From contig CAVVCQ010000008.1 of the NCBI GenBank assembly GCA_963746805.1, positions 124,001 through 188,000 of the forward strand: DNA of 64,000 nt, written 5' to 3'. Positions 52,811-61,028 of this stretch are shown here, piece after piece; the first letter of the stretch is position 1; each line of letters begins with the position of its first letter. The DNA is from DATHTC01 sp963746805. GTDB lineage: Bacteria > Actinomycetota > Thermoleophilia > Gaiellales > Gaiellaceae. The notes under the pieces were generated by a model. The model searched no databases. It saw only the letters and a program-made list of their open reading frames with translations, and had not been told where the DNA came from. The position numbers and the translations under genes were made by a program.

Positions 52811-52954
52811 CTACTCCTCGCCGCCGAGGAAGTCGAGGAACGCGCCGTGCTTGGCGAGGTAGTCCTCGAGCTCGGCCACGCCGGCCGTCGCCCACTCCTC
52901 GACCCAGCCCTCGCGGAGGTCGTCCTCGACGTAGTGCAGACCGTGCTCGCTCAT
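52811..52954 (-). CDS. Small acidic hypothetical protein (47 aa)
   Basis: MSEHGLHYVEDDLREGWVEE, then WATAGVAELEDYLAKHGAFL and DFLGGEE: an acidic, Trp/Tyr-containing sequence with codon use like the neighbours. No Shine-Dalgarno precedes ATG 52954. It lies upstream of the DUF2231 gene on the same strand. Function unknown and the call rests on composition only. Confidence 0.45.
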   Translation of the reverse strand: MSEHGLHYVEDDLREGWVEEWATAGVAELEDYLAKHGAFLDFLGGEE

Positions 52955-53047
52955 GGATTGATGATCGGTAACGAACCGGACGAGCACCATGGGCCGATCG
53001 GCTCATCTTGCTCGGCCTCGGACCTACGCCGCTAGGGTGGCCGCGAA

Positions 53048-53854
53048 ATGGCGGGGGTGCTGTTCGTCAACCCGCGCTCCGGCTCGGGCCGCCCCACCGT
53101 CGAGGAGCTCACGGCGGCGGCGCGCGGCCGCGGCGTCGAGGTGCGCGTGCTGGAGCGGGGCGACGACCTCGTCTCGCTCGCCCGCGGCGCCGACGCCGAC
53201 GCACTGGGGATGGCCGGCGGCGACGGCTCGCTCGGCGCCGTCGCGGGCGTGGCGATCGAGCGCGACCTTCCCTTCGTGGTGGTGCCGTTCGGGACGCGGA
53301 ACCACTTCGCCCGCGACCTCGGCCTCGACCGCGACGACCCGCTCGCCGCCGTGGCCGCGTTCGACGGCGTCGAGCGCCGCGTGGACACCGGCCTGGCCGG
53401 CGAGCGCCGCTTCCTCAACAACGTCTCGCTCGGCCTCTACGCCCGCCTCGTCCACCGGCGCGAGCGCCACCGACGCCGGCGCGAGGCGCTCGCACGGCTC
53501 CGCGCGCTCGGGATCCTCGTCCGCCATCCGCGTCCGGTGCGGTTCACCGTCGACGACGAGCCCGTAACCGCCAGAATCCTCCTCGTGGCGAACAACGCGT
53601 ACCGGCTCGGCACGCTCACCCCGGGCGAGCGGGAGCGGCTCGACGAGGGGCAGCTCCACCTCTACACCTCGTCGGGCCCGTTCCGGAACGGGAGCTGGGA
53701 GGAGCGCTGCGCCGAGCGCTTCGTCGTCGATGCGGAGGGCCACCGGCTCCGCGCGGCGGTCGACGGGGAGCCCGACGTGCTCGCGACGCCGGTCGAGTTC
53801 CGCGTCGAGCCCGGCTCGTTGCGCGTCCTCGTCCCCGCGGAGGCCGCGTCGTGA
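53048..53854 (+). CDS. Diacylglycerol/sphingosine kinase-like lipid kinase
   Basis: 268 residues. VLFVNPRSGSGRPTVEELTA, the nucleotide loop MAGGDGSLGAVAGVAI and PFVVVPFGTRNHFARDLGLD are the DAGK catalytic-domain motifs; VDTGLAGERRFLNNVSLGLY begins the C-terminal beta domain. Expected to phosphorylate a lipid with ATP; substrate unknown. TAGGGT lies nine bases before ATG. The stop overlaps the next gene (GTGA), forming a two-gene operon. Confidence 0.9.
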   Translation: MAGVLFVNPRSGSGRPTVEELTAAARGRGVEVRVLERGDDLVSLARGADADALGMAGGDGSLGAVAGVAIERDLPFVVVPFGTRNHFARDLGLDRDDPLAAVAAFDGVERRVDTGLAGERRFLNNVSLGLYARLVHRRERHRRRREALARLRALGILVRHPRPVRFTVDDEPVTARILLVANNAYRLGTLTPGERERLDEGQLHLYTSSGPFRNGSWEERCAERFVVDAEGHRLRAAVDGEPDVLATPVEFRVEPGSLRVLVPAEAAS

Positions 53855-54234
53855 GCCCGCGTCATGTTCCCGCGACCGTGACGGAGCTGTCGAGCGTCCC
53901 GCTGCTCGCGGAGCTGCCCGGGACGCGGCTGACCGAGCTCGCGACGCGCATGCGCCGCGAGGAGCTCGCCCCGGGGACGCCGGTGGTGCGCGAGGGCGAG
54001 CCGGGCGACCGCTTCTACGTCCTGCTCTCCGGCATGGCGCAGGTCGTCCAGCGGACGCTCGGCCAGCGGCGCGTGCTCCAGCCCGGCGACACGTTCGGCG
54101 AGGTCGCGCTGGCGATGGACATGCCGCGAACGGCGTCGGTGCACGCGATCACGCCGGTCGTGGTCGCGAGCTGCGACCGCGAGACCTTCGACGAGTTCCT
54201 GCGCCCGCTCTTCGCGATGGAGGAGGACGACTAG
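53851..54234 (+). CDS. Single-domain cyclic nucleotide-binding protein
   Basis: 127 residues. SVPLLAELPGTRLTELATRM, GTPVVREGEPGDRFYVLLSG and VLQPGDTFGEVALAMDMPRT form a complete cNMP-binding beta barrel including the phosphate-binding cassette (FGEVAL...RT). No DNA-binding or kinase domain follows. It could act as a regulatory subunit for the upstream lipid kinase with which it is translationally coupled. Its TAG shares CTAG with the convergent serine hydrolase. Confidence 0.9.
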   Translation: MSPRHVPATVTELSSVPLLAELPGTRLTELATRMRREELAPGTPVVREGEPGDRFYVLLSGMAQVVQRTLGQRRVLQPGDTFGEVALAMDMPRTASVHAITPVVVASCDRETFDEFLRPLFAMEEDD

Positions 54235-55037
54235 TCCCGCTCGGCGAGGACGGCGTCCGAGAGCGCCGGCCACGCCGTCGTCGCCCACTCGCCGAACGGC
54301 TCCTCGGTGAGGACGCCGAGCGCGAGCCGGCGCTCGGGGTCGACCCAGAGGAAGGTGCCGCTGCGCCCGAAGTGGCCGAACGTCGCGGGCGAGTTGTGCG
54401 CGCCGGTCCAGTGCGGGTGCTTCCCGTCACGCAGCTCGAGCCCGAGTCCCCAGTCGTTCGGCTCCATCCGGCCGAAGCCGGGCAGGACGCCGACGAGACC
54501 GGGGAACTGGACGCTCGTCGCCTCGGCGAGGGTCTCTGCCGCGACGACCGACGGCGCGAGCAGCTCGTGGCCGAGGAGCGCGAGGTCGGAGAGCGACCCG
54601 GCGAACGCATGCGCCGGCGACCCCTGGAGCTCGCCCGCGATCCCGAGCGGCCCGAGGACAGCGGCGGAGAGGTAGCCGGCGAACGGCATCTCGGCCCGCG
54701 CGGCCACGAGGTCACCCAGCCGCTCGAAGCCCGTGTTCGAGTAGATGCGCCGCCGTCCCGGCTCGGCGAGCACGGCGTCGTCGTCGGGCGCGAGGCCGGA
54801 GGCGTGGGCGAGCAGGTGCCGCACCGTCGATCCTTCGGGCCCGGCCGGCTCGTCGAGGTCGATCGTCCCCTCCTCGACCGCGACGAGCGACGCGAGCGCC
54901 GTCAGCAGCTTCGTCACGGACGCCCACGGATGGACGCGCCCCGTGTCGCCGTAGCTGGCGACCGCCCCGTCGGGACCGACGACCACCGCCGCGGCGGCCG
55001 CCCCGGGCCACGCCTCGATCTGGCTCAGGGCGCGCAC
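54231..55037 (-). CDS. Beta-lactamase-family serine hydrolase
   Basis: 268 residues. SVTK (SxxK nucleophile) in WASVTKLLTALASLVAVEEG, YSN in RRIYSNTGFERLGDLVAARA, HLLAHASGLAPDD and FGHFGRSGTFLWVDPERRLA (third motif with SGT). Penicillin-binding-protein-like esterase or peptidase fold; no signal peptide is visible from GTG 55037, suggesting a cytosolic esterase. TAGTAT sits seven bases before the start, overlapping the -10 of the divergent RidA gene. Confidence 0.87.
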   Translation of the reverse strand: MRALSQIEAWPGAAAAAVVVGPDGAVASYGDTGRVHPWASVTKLLTALASLVAVEEGTIDLDEPAGPEGSTVRHLLAHASGLAPDDDAVLAEPGRRRIYSNTGFERLGDLVAARAEMPFAGYLSAAVLGPLGIAGELQGSPAHAFAGSLSDLALLGHELLAPSVVAAETLAEATSVQFPGLVGVLPGFGRMEPNDWGLGLELRDGKHPHWTGAHNSPATFGHFGRSGTFLWVDPERRLALGVLTEEPFGEWATTAWPALSDAVLAERD

Positions 55038-55055
55038 GGCGGCGATACTAGACCG
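55038..55055. promoter_or_regulatory. Overlapping divergent -10 elements between serine hydrolase and RidA
   Basis: Only 18 nt separate the two divergent start codons. The plus strand has GATACT (55044-55049) six bases before GTG 55056; the minus strand has TAGTAT (55050-55045) seven bases before GTG 55037. No Shine-Dalgarno fits in the gap, so both genes are probably leaderless, with mutually exclusive promoters. Confidence 0.6.
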
Positions 55056-55475
55056 GTGCCGCACCGCCGGATCTCCGGCCATGCCCCGATGGAGCCGCGC
55101 GTCGGATACTCGCGGGCGGTCGTCGCCGGGCGCCAGGTGTTCGTCTCCGGCACCGCGCCGATCCCGGCCGACGGCTCCGCCCCGCCCGAGGGCGCATACG
55201 ACCAGGCGCGGCTCTGCATCGAGATCATCGCCGGCGCGCTCCAGCAGGCCGGGGCGTCGCTCGACGACGTCGTCAGGACGCGGATCTACGTCGTGCCGGG
55301 CGTCGACTTCGACGAGGTCGCGCGGGCTCACGGCGAGGCCTTCGGCGACATCCGACCCGCGACCGCCGGTCTCGTCGTCCACGCGCTCCTCGACCCGCGC
55401 TGGCTCGTCGAGCTCGAGGCCGACGCGATCCTGCCGGAACCGAACGGCGGCCCGACCCCGTTGGAGCAGCGATGA
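55056..55475 (+). CDS. RidA/YjgF-family protein
   Basis: 139 residues. The start VPHRRISGHAPMEPRVGYSR is typical of one RidA branch; then AVVAGRQVFVSGTAPIPADG, ALQQAGASLDDVVRTRIYVV and LLDPRWLVELEADAIL. RidA proteins deaminate reactive enamine/imine intermediates or act as trimeric ligand binders. GTG 55056 is preferred over ATG 55089, which would cut the first strand. Its end overlaps the next gene by four bases. Confidence 0.9.
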   Translation: MPHRRISGHAPMEPRVGYSRAVVAGRQVFVSGTAPIPADGSAPPEGAYDQARLCIEIIAGALQQAGASLDDVVRTRIYVVPGVDFDEVARAHGEAFGDIRPATAGLVVHALLDPRWLVELEADAILPEPNGGPTPLEQR

Positions 55476-56698
55476 AGCAGATCTACCCCGCGTCGATCAC
55501 CGGCAAGGGCTTCGCGGCCGGCGGCAGCGTGCTCGACCACAAGTTCGGCCAGGGAGACCCGTACACGCTCGGCGTCGAGGAGGAGTACATGCTCCTCGAC
55601 GGCGACACGCTCGACCTCGTCCAGCACATCGACACCGTGCTTGCGGACATGTCCGGGCACGAGCTCGAGCCGCGGATCAACCCCGAGCTGATGCAGTCGG
55701 TCCTGGAGATCGCGACGCCGGTCTGCCGCGACGCCGCCGAGGTCGAGTCGCAGCTGCGCACGCTCCGCGGCTACGTGGCCGCGACGGCGGCGCAGCGGGG
55801 AATGAAGGTCGGCTCGGCCGGGACGCACCCGTTCTCGCTGTTCGAGCGCCAGCGGATCACGGCGCGCGACCGCTACCGCAACCTCGTCGACCAGATGCAG
55901 TACATCGCGCGGCGGGAGCTCATCTTCGGGCTCCACATCCACGTCGCGGTCGACGACCCGGAGAAGGCGATCCAGGTCGTGAACGGCCTCCTGCCGCAGC
56001 TCGCGTCGCTGCTCGCGCTGTCGGCCTCGTCCCCGTTCTGGCGCGGCGAGGCGACCGGCCTCGCCTCCTCGCGGCAGATGGTGTTCGCCGCGTTCCCGCG
56101 CTCCGGGCCGCCCCCGCGCTTCCGGAACTACCAGGACTACGCCGAGGTGATCGGCCAGCTCGAGAAGACCGGCTGCATCGCCGACTACACGCACATCTGG
56201 TGGGACATCCGGCTGCACCCGCGCTACGGCACGGTCGAGATCCGGATCTGCGACGGCGTCACGCGCGTGGAGGACGCGGTGGCGCTGACGGCCTACTGTC
56301 AGTCGCTCGTGAAGCTCCTCTCCGAGCAGCACGACGCGGGCGAGGAGATCCCGTCCTACCACCGCATCCTCACCACCGAGAACAAGTGGCTCGCCGCCCG
56401 CTACGGGCTCGAGGCGCCGATCATGGACCTCGTCACCGGCCGCCGGAACCGCATCCCCGTGGCGCAGCTCGTGCGGCGGACGCTGCGCGCGATCGAGCCG
56501 CACGCGCGCGAGCTCGGCTGCGAGCGCGAGCTCGAGGGGATCAAGGACATCCTCGGCCGCGGCAACGGCTCCGACCGCCAGCTCCGCGTCTTCAACGCGA
56601 ACCGCGACATCGTCGAGGTCGCGTCGGAGATCGCGGCCGCCACCGTCGCGGGAGCGACGCAGCCCGAGCCGGCCGCGGCCGCCGAGCAGGCGGGCTAA
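55472..56698 (+). CDS. Carboxylate-amine ligase, YbdK/GCS2 family
   Basis: 408 residues. YTLGVEEEYMLLDGDTLDLV, EPRINPELMQSVLEIATPVC, GLHIHVAVDD, YGTVEIRICDGVTRVEDAVA and ENKWLAARYG match the glutamate-cysteine ligase type 2 family. Members ligate a carboxylate to an amine using ATP, with weak or no gamma-glutamylcysteine activity in many. ATG 55472 overlaps the RidA stop (ATGA). The C terminus is Ala/Pro-rich. The stop is followed at once by repeat copy 2. Confidence 0.92.
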   Translation: MKQIYPASITGKGFAAGGSVLDHKFGQGDPYTLGVEEEYMLLDGDTLDLVQHIDTVLADMSGHELEPRINPELMQSVLEIATPVCRDAAEVESQLRTLRGYVAATAAQRGMKVGSAGTHPFSLFERQRITARDRYRNLVDQMQYIARRELIFGLHIHVAVDDPEKAIQVVNGLLPQLASLLALSASSPFWRGEATGLASSRQMVFAAFPRSGPPPRFRNYQDYAEVIGQLEKTGCIADYTHIWWDIRLHPRYGTVEIRICDGVTRVEDAVALTAYCQSLVKLLSEQHDAGEEIPSYHRILTTENKWLAARYGLEAPIMDLVTGRRNRIPVAQLVRRTLRAIEPHARELGCERELEGIKDILGRGNGSDRQLRVFNANRDIVEVASEIAAATVAGATQPEPAAAAEQAG

Positions 56699-56862
56699 AG
56701 GAGGGCTTGGCGAAGTACGCGTTGTGCCGCCGGCGCACGCTGCTCGCCCTGCGGACGGCGTCCTCGGTCGCGTCGATAGCGCTGCTATCGGCGCTCCCTG
56801 CGTCCTTGCCACAGAACAAGCAGCGCACGCCAACGACGAACGGCATTCCGCCAAGCCCTCCT
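56699..56862. repeat. Dispersed inverted-repeat element, copy 2
   Basis: Perfect 14-bp terminal inverted repeats AGGAGGGCTTGGCG / CGCCAAGCCCTCCT, with imperfect complementarity extending about 45 nt inward on each side, so the whole element can fold into one long hairpin. The inner palindrome reads GATAGC-GCT-GCTATC. It begins right after the ligase stop and ends in the stop codon of the convergent propeller gene, the same situation as copy 1. Confidence 0.87.
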
Positions 56863-58011
56863 AGCGCGCCAGCATCCTCCCGCTCGCTGCGTCGAACGCC
56901 ACCAGACGCCCGTCCGCGCGGAGCACGTGGACACGGCGGTCGCCCGTGCCGAAGCCGAGGCCGACGACCCGGCCCCACGTGCGGTACGGGCCGCGGACGA
57001 TCCCGCGCGAGCGGTCGAGCGCCAGCAGGCTCCGACCCGCGGTGAAGTACAGCGTCCGACCGTTCCGCGAGATCGTGGCCGTCGCGCCGCGCCGCCACGG
57101 CGGGTCGGCGATCCGCGGCGGCCGGAAGCGCGTCACCCGCGTCACCGCGAGCCGCGCGAGGTCGAGCTCCGCGACGGCGCCGAGCGCCGGGTTCGCGGCG
57201 AACAGCGTCGTCCCGGACGGCGAGAGCTTCAGCGAGTAGCGCCGGAGTGCGGTCTCGCTCCCCTGCGACGGCACGGCGATGCAGAGCGGCCGCGCGTGCA
57301 CGAGGTCGAGCGCGTGGACGAAGGCCGAGCGGCGCGTCGTGTCGACATAGAGGGTCAGCAGCCAGCGCCCGTCGCGCGAGGCCACGGCGGTCCAGGCGTA
57401 GCCGGTCATCGGCGCGAGCACGCCGCGCTTGCGGATCGTCTGCTGGAGCGCGCTGCGCAGGTCGAGCGTGCGGACGCGGTAGCGGGCGTCGTCGATGTGC
57501 TCGATCAGGAACAGCCGCGCACCGTCCTTCGAGACCGCCTCGACCTCGACGTCGCCGGGGAGCCGGAGGCGGTGCAGGACGCGGCCCGTGCCGCCGACGA
57601 GGCGGATGTCGGTCGCGGCATTGGCGCCACGGGACAGCGCGACGAAGCGCCCGTCGGGCGAGACCGCGGCGACGTTCCAGTGACCCGGGACCCGGTCGAC
57701 GCGGAGGACGGCGCCTGACCCGGTCTCGCGGCGCTCGACGAAGGTCGTCGCGCCGTCGATCCGGGCGGACGCGAACGAGCGGCCGTCGGCGGACGCGCGG
57801 CCGGCCGGGAGCGCGAATCGGAGCCGGCCGTTCGACGTGTCGTAGGCCTGGAGCGGCCCGGCCTCGCCGAGCGGCTGGGCGAACAGGAGCTTCGCGTCGG
57901 GCGGGCTGGCGCTCGGCCCGCTGCACGGGAGGGGGCAGCCGTCGGCGGCGGCGCGGACCGGGCGCGAGCGGCGAGAACGGCGAGGAGGATGAGTGCGGAG
58001 AGCGTCTTCAT
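56861..58011 (-). pseudogene. Secreted beta-propeller (TolB/WD40-like) protein, frameshifted after the signal peptide
   Basis: From ATG 58011 a signal sequence MKTLSALILLAVLAARA is read, but the mature part lies in another frame: ADGCPLPCSGPSASPPDAKL, then propeller repeats such as GHWNVAAVSPDGRFVALSRG, GDVEVEAVSKDGARLFLIEH, YAWTAVASRDGRWLLTLYVD and YSLKLSPSGTTLFAANP. One base is probably missing near 57960. The SPDGR-type repeats indicate a six- or seven-bladed propeller outside the membrane. The gene is divergent from the ECF sigma factor (gap 101 nt) and may belong to that circuit. Confidence 0.78.
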
Positions 58012-58112
58012 GACGCTGATACGCCGGCAGCGGCCGTTCGGGTCCCGCGGGACCTCGACGCGTCCCGGATCCGTATGGACCTCGTGGCGGGACCCGTTCG
58101 TATCCTCCTGCG

Positions 58113-58622
58113 ATGGCGCCCACGGGCCGCGACGAGCGCGCCTGGGTGCGGGGTGCGCAGGCGGGGTCCGAGGCCGACCTCGAGGCGCTGTTCCGCGCCC
58201 ATTGGCCCCGCGCCTTCCGCGCCGCCTACCTCGTCGTGGGCGATGCCGCCGCGGCCGAGGACGTGGCGCAGGAGGCCTTCCTCGCCGCCGTCCGCGCCCT
58301 CGACCGCTTCGACCGGCGCCGCCCGTTCGGGCCGTGGCTGCACCGGATCGTGGTCAACCGCGCGATCGACTGGTCGCGCGCACGTCGCCTGCGGGCCGAG
58401 CAGGAGCTCGGCGACCCCGGCGATGCCGACCCCGAGCCCGGCGACGCGGCCGGGCTCGCCGGCGCGATCGCGGCGCTCCCGCCGGAGCAGCGGGCCGTGA
58501 TCGTGCTCCGCCACCTCCTCGGTTACACGCCCGGCGAGATCGCGGCACTGCTCGAGCTCCCGCGCGGGACGGTCAACTCGCGGCTGCGCCGCGGGCTCGA
58601 CGCACTGAAGGAGCACGTGTGA
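58113..58622 (+). CDS. ECF-type RNA polymerase sigma factor
   Basis: 169 residues. Region 2: LEALFRAHWPRAFRAAYLVV, AAEDVAQEAFLAAVRALDRF (region 2.2-2.4). Region 4: IAALPPEQRAVIVLRHLLGY, TPGEIAALLELPRGTVNSRL, a helix-turn-helix. It redirects RNA polymerase to a stress regulon. ATG 58113 lies six bases after TATCCT (leaderless pattern). The downstream gene starts inside its last codons (GTG within GTGTGA), as is usual for sigma/anti-sigma pairs. Confidence 0.92.
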   Translation: MAPTGRDERAWVRGAQAGSEADLEALFRAHWPRAFRAAYLVVGDAAAAEDVAQEAFLAAVRALDRFDRRRPFGPWLHRIVVNRAIDWSRARRLRAEQELGDPGDADPEPGDAAGLAGAIAALPPEQRAVIVLRHLLGYTPGEIAALLELPRGTVNSRLRRGLDALKEHV

Positions 58623-59746
58623 GGCGCGAGCTCGAGCGGCTCGAGATCCCGGGCGAGCACGACGCCCGCGTTCGCACGTGGGCGGTCGTGCGCGCCTCGT
58701 ACGCCGAGCGGGAGCCGGTGCAGCGACGGCGCTCGCTCGTGGTGCCCGCCCTCGTTGCCGCCGCAGTCCTGGCCGTCGTGGCCGCGGCGGCGAGCCCGCC
58801 CGGCCGGGCCGTCATCGACGACGTCCGCGAGGTCATCGGGATCGAGGAGGCGGCGCCGGCGCTGTTCTCGCTCCCGGCACCCGGACAGGTGCTCGTCACA
58901 TCCGAGAACGGGGCGTGGATCGCCCACGAGGACGGCTCGAAGCGGCTGCTCGGCCTCTACCGCGACGTTGCGTGGTCGCCCTTCGGCCGCTTCGTCGCCG
59001 CCGCGCGCGGGAACGAGCTCGTCGCGCTCGAGCCGGACGGCGACGTCCGCTGGACGCTCGCGCGGCCGGACGTGTCCCGTGCGGCCTGGGGCGGAACGGC
59101 GACGGACACGCGGATCGCGTATCGGTCGCGCGGTGGCCTCCGCGTGGTCGCGGGCGACGGCACCGCCGACCGGGCGCTCGCAGGCGATGTCGCCGACGTC
59201 ACGCCCGCGTGGCGGCCGGTCGGGGGGCACGTCCTGACCTACGCGGCGCGCGACGGCGAGATCGTCACCGTCGACACGGGCTCCGGTCGCACGCTCTGGC
59301 GGCGGCGCGCGTCGGGTCGCGTCGCCGGGCTCGAGTGGTCGTCGGACGGAAGGCGGCTGCTCGTGCACGGGGGCGACTTCGCGGACGTGCTCACGCGCGC
59401 CGGCCGTCCGTTCACCGGCTTCGTGCCGGAGGAGGGGCGGATCCTCGCCGCCGCGTTCCGGCCGGGGAGCCACGCCGTCGCGTACGCCCACGAGCTTCGC
59501 GGGCGGACACAGGTGCTCGTCGACGGCGAACCCGGCGGTCTCGTCTTCTCCGGGCCCGGTCGCATCGACGAGCTCGCGTGGTCTCCCGACGGCCGGTGGC
59601 TGCTCCTCGGTTGGCGGGCCGCCGACCAGTGGCTCTTCGTCCGTCCGGGGACGCGCGCCGTCCGCGCCGCGTCGCGCATCTCGGAGCAGTTCCGCTCGTC
59701 CAGGTTCCCGACCGTCGCCGGCTGGTGCTGCTCCCCGTCCTCCTAG
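58619..59746 (+). CDS. Membrane-anchored beta-propeller protein in anti-sigma position
   Basis: 375 residues. A cytoplasmic N terminus of about 37 residues (RRELERLEIPGEHDARVRTW) precedes one membrane helix (SLVVPALVAAAVLAVVAAAA, about 39-58), then an extracytoplasmic propeller with repeats RDVAWSPFGRFVAAARGNEL, SGRVAGLEWSSDGRRLLVHG, RILAAAFRPGSHAVAYAHEL and IDELAWSPDGRWLLLGWRAA. AAGGAG precedes GTG 58619. No HxxxCxxC zinc anti-sigma motif is seen, so sigma binding by the short N terminus is inferred from position and topology. The last 22 nt overlap the M14 peptidase. Confidence 0.82.
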   Translation: MRRELERLEIPGEHDARVRTWAVVRASYAEREPVQRRRSLVVPALVAAAVLAVVAAAASPPGRAVIDDVREVIGIEEAAPALFSLPAPGQVLVTSENGAWIAHEDGSKRLLGLYRDVAWSPFGRFVAAARGNELVALEPDGDVRWTLARPDVSRAAWGGTATDTRIAYRSRGGLRVVAGDGTADRALAGDVADVTPAWRPVGGHVLTYAARDGEIVTVDTGSGRTLWRRRASGRVAGLEWSSDGRRLLVHGGDFADVLTRAGRPFTGFVPEEGRILAAAFRPGSHAVAYAHELRGRTQVLVDGEPGGLVFSGPGRIDELAWSPDGRWLLLGWRAADQWLFVRPGTRAVRAASRISEQFRSSRFPTVAGWCCSPSS

Positions 59747-60369
59747 CGGCGGTCGCACTGCCGTTCGGCGGCGGCCCCGTCGATCGGGAGTTCGCCGGCC
59801 GTTCGGTCGAAGGCCGCCCAATCCAGCTCTACGGCTTCGGCTCGGTCGACGCGCGCTTCCGGATCCTCGTTGTCGGCTGCATCCACGGGGACGAGTGCGC
59901 CGGCACGGCCGTCACCCGCCGGCTGCTCCGGACGGCCGCCGCACCGGTCGGCATGCGACTGTTCGTCGTCCAGGACCTGAACCCGGACGGATTCGTCCGC
60001 GGCAGTCGCTGGAACGCGCACGGCGTCGATCTCAACCGGAACTTCGGCGCCGAGTGGCGGCCCGGCGCTCGCTCCGGCCGCCGCCCCTGGTCGGAGCCTG
60101 AGACGCGGCTCGCACGCAAGCTCGTCGAGCGGCTCCGCCCGAACGTGACGATCTGGTTCCACCAGCCGCAGGCACTCGTGCGCGCGTGGGGCCCGAGCGT
60201 CGGCGTCGCCCGCGTCTACGCGCGGCTCGCGGGAGTGCCGTACCGGTCGCTGCGTTGGCCGCACGGGACGGGACCGAACTGGCAGAACCACCGCTTCCCG
60301 GGCGATACGGCCTTCGTCGTCGAGCTGCCGGCCGGGCAGCTGTCCGAGCCGCCACCGTACGTCACGTGA
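59725..60369 (+). CDS. M14-family zinc carboxypeptidase (MpaA-like), exported
   Basis: 214 residues. A short signal VLLPVLLAAVALPFGGGP is followed by the M14 zinc site HGDE (RILVVGCIHGDECAGTAVTR), substrate Arg/Asn motif HGVDLNRNFGAEWR, the third zinc ligand IWFHQPQ and the catalytic Glu in DTAFVVELPAGQL. Similar enzymes remove peptides from murein tripeptide (gamma-D-glutamyl-diaminopimelate amidase). GTG 59725 lies inside the end of the propeller gene. Its stop overlaps the next gene as GTGA. Confidence 0.88.
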   Translation: MLLPVLLAAVALPFGGGPVDREFAGRSVEGRPIQLYGFGSVDARFRILVVGCIHGDECAGTAVTRRLLRTAAAPVGMRLFVVQDLNPDGFVRGSRWNAHGVDLNRNFGAEWRPGARSGRRPWSEPETRLARKLVERLRPNVTIWFHQPQALVRAWGPSVGVARVYARLAGVPYRSLRWPHGTGPNWQNHRFPGDTAFVVELPAGQLSEPPPYVT

Positions 60370-61019
60370 ACGCGATCCTCGGCCTCCGGCGTGCAATCGC
60401 CCGCTCCCCGTCGGTACGCGACGAGAGTCGCAGCGCGTCCGTTCCGGTGCGGGGAGAAGGAGCGGTCGCGCGGCACCCGCCCCGCGTGAGCTGGCACCGC
60501 TCGAGAACGCTCGGCACGGCGTCGGCCGGACGGCTGGAGCGCGGCGTCGTCCTCCCGTCGTGGGGCGCCGATCACGCGACGTGGGACCCGGTGCTACGAC
60601 GCTCCCCCGGCCGGGTGTGGCGCCGCGTCGGCTCCGACCGCCTCGTCCGCCTCGTGCTCGCGGTCGCGGGCACGTTCCGGCGCGAGCACCCGGATGCGCC
60701 CCGGCTGCTCGTGGGCGACCTCAGCCGTCCGCGTGGCGGCGACTTCGGCCCGCGCTTCGGCGGGCTCGGCCACGTCTCGCACCAGAACGGGCTCGACGTC
60801 GACATCTACTACCCGCGCCGTGACCGCCTCGAGCGGCCACCGGTGCGCCCGGAGCAGGTCGAGCTTCGACTCGCGCAGTGGCTCGTCGACCGGTTCGTCG
60901 CCGCCGGGGCCGTGCGCGTGTTCGTCGGGCCGAGCCTGGCGCTCCGAGGGCCCGCGGACGTGGTCGCGCGGCTCCCCCGGCATGACAACCACCTGCACGT
61001 CCGAATCGCCGCCGAGTAG
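60366..61019 (+). CDS. Penicillin-insensitive murein endopeptidase-like (LAS family)
   Basis: 217 residues. GGLGHVSHQNGLDVDIYYPR supplies the first zinc His and the Asp, and HDNHLHVRI the HxH ligand of LAS-type peptidoglycan peptidases such as MepA. LLVGDLSRPRGGDFGPRFGG is also MepA-like. A basic N-terminal stretch of about 50 residues precedes the domain without a clear signal peptide, so the true start may be further in (VSWHRSRTLGTASAG). It is coupled to the M14 peptidase (GTGA) and ends 9 nt before the peroxiredoxin start. Confidence 0.85.
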   Translation: MNAILGLRRAIARSPSVRDESRSASVPVRGEGAVARHPPRVSWHRSRTLGTASAGRLERGVVLPSWGADHATWDPVLRRSPGRVWRRVGSDRLVRLVLAVAGTFRREHPDAPRLLVGDLSRPRGGDFGPRFGGLGHVSHQNGLDVDIYYPRRDRLERPPVRPEQVELRLAQWLVDRFVAAGAVRVFVGPSLALRGPADVVARLPRHDNHLHVRIAAE

Positions 61020-61028
61020 GCTCGGCCC

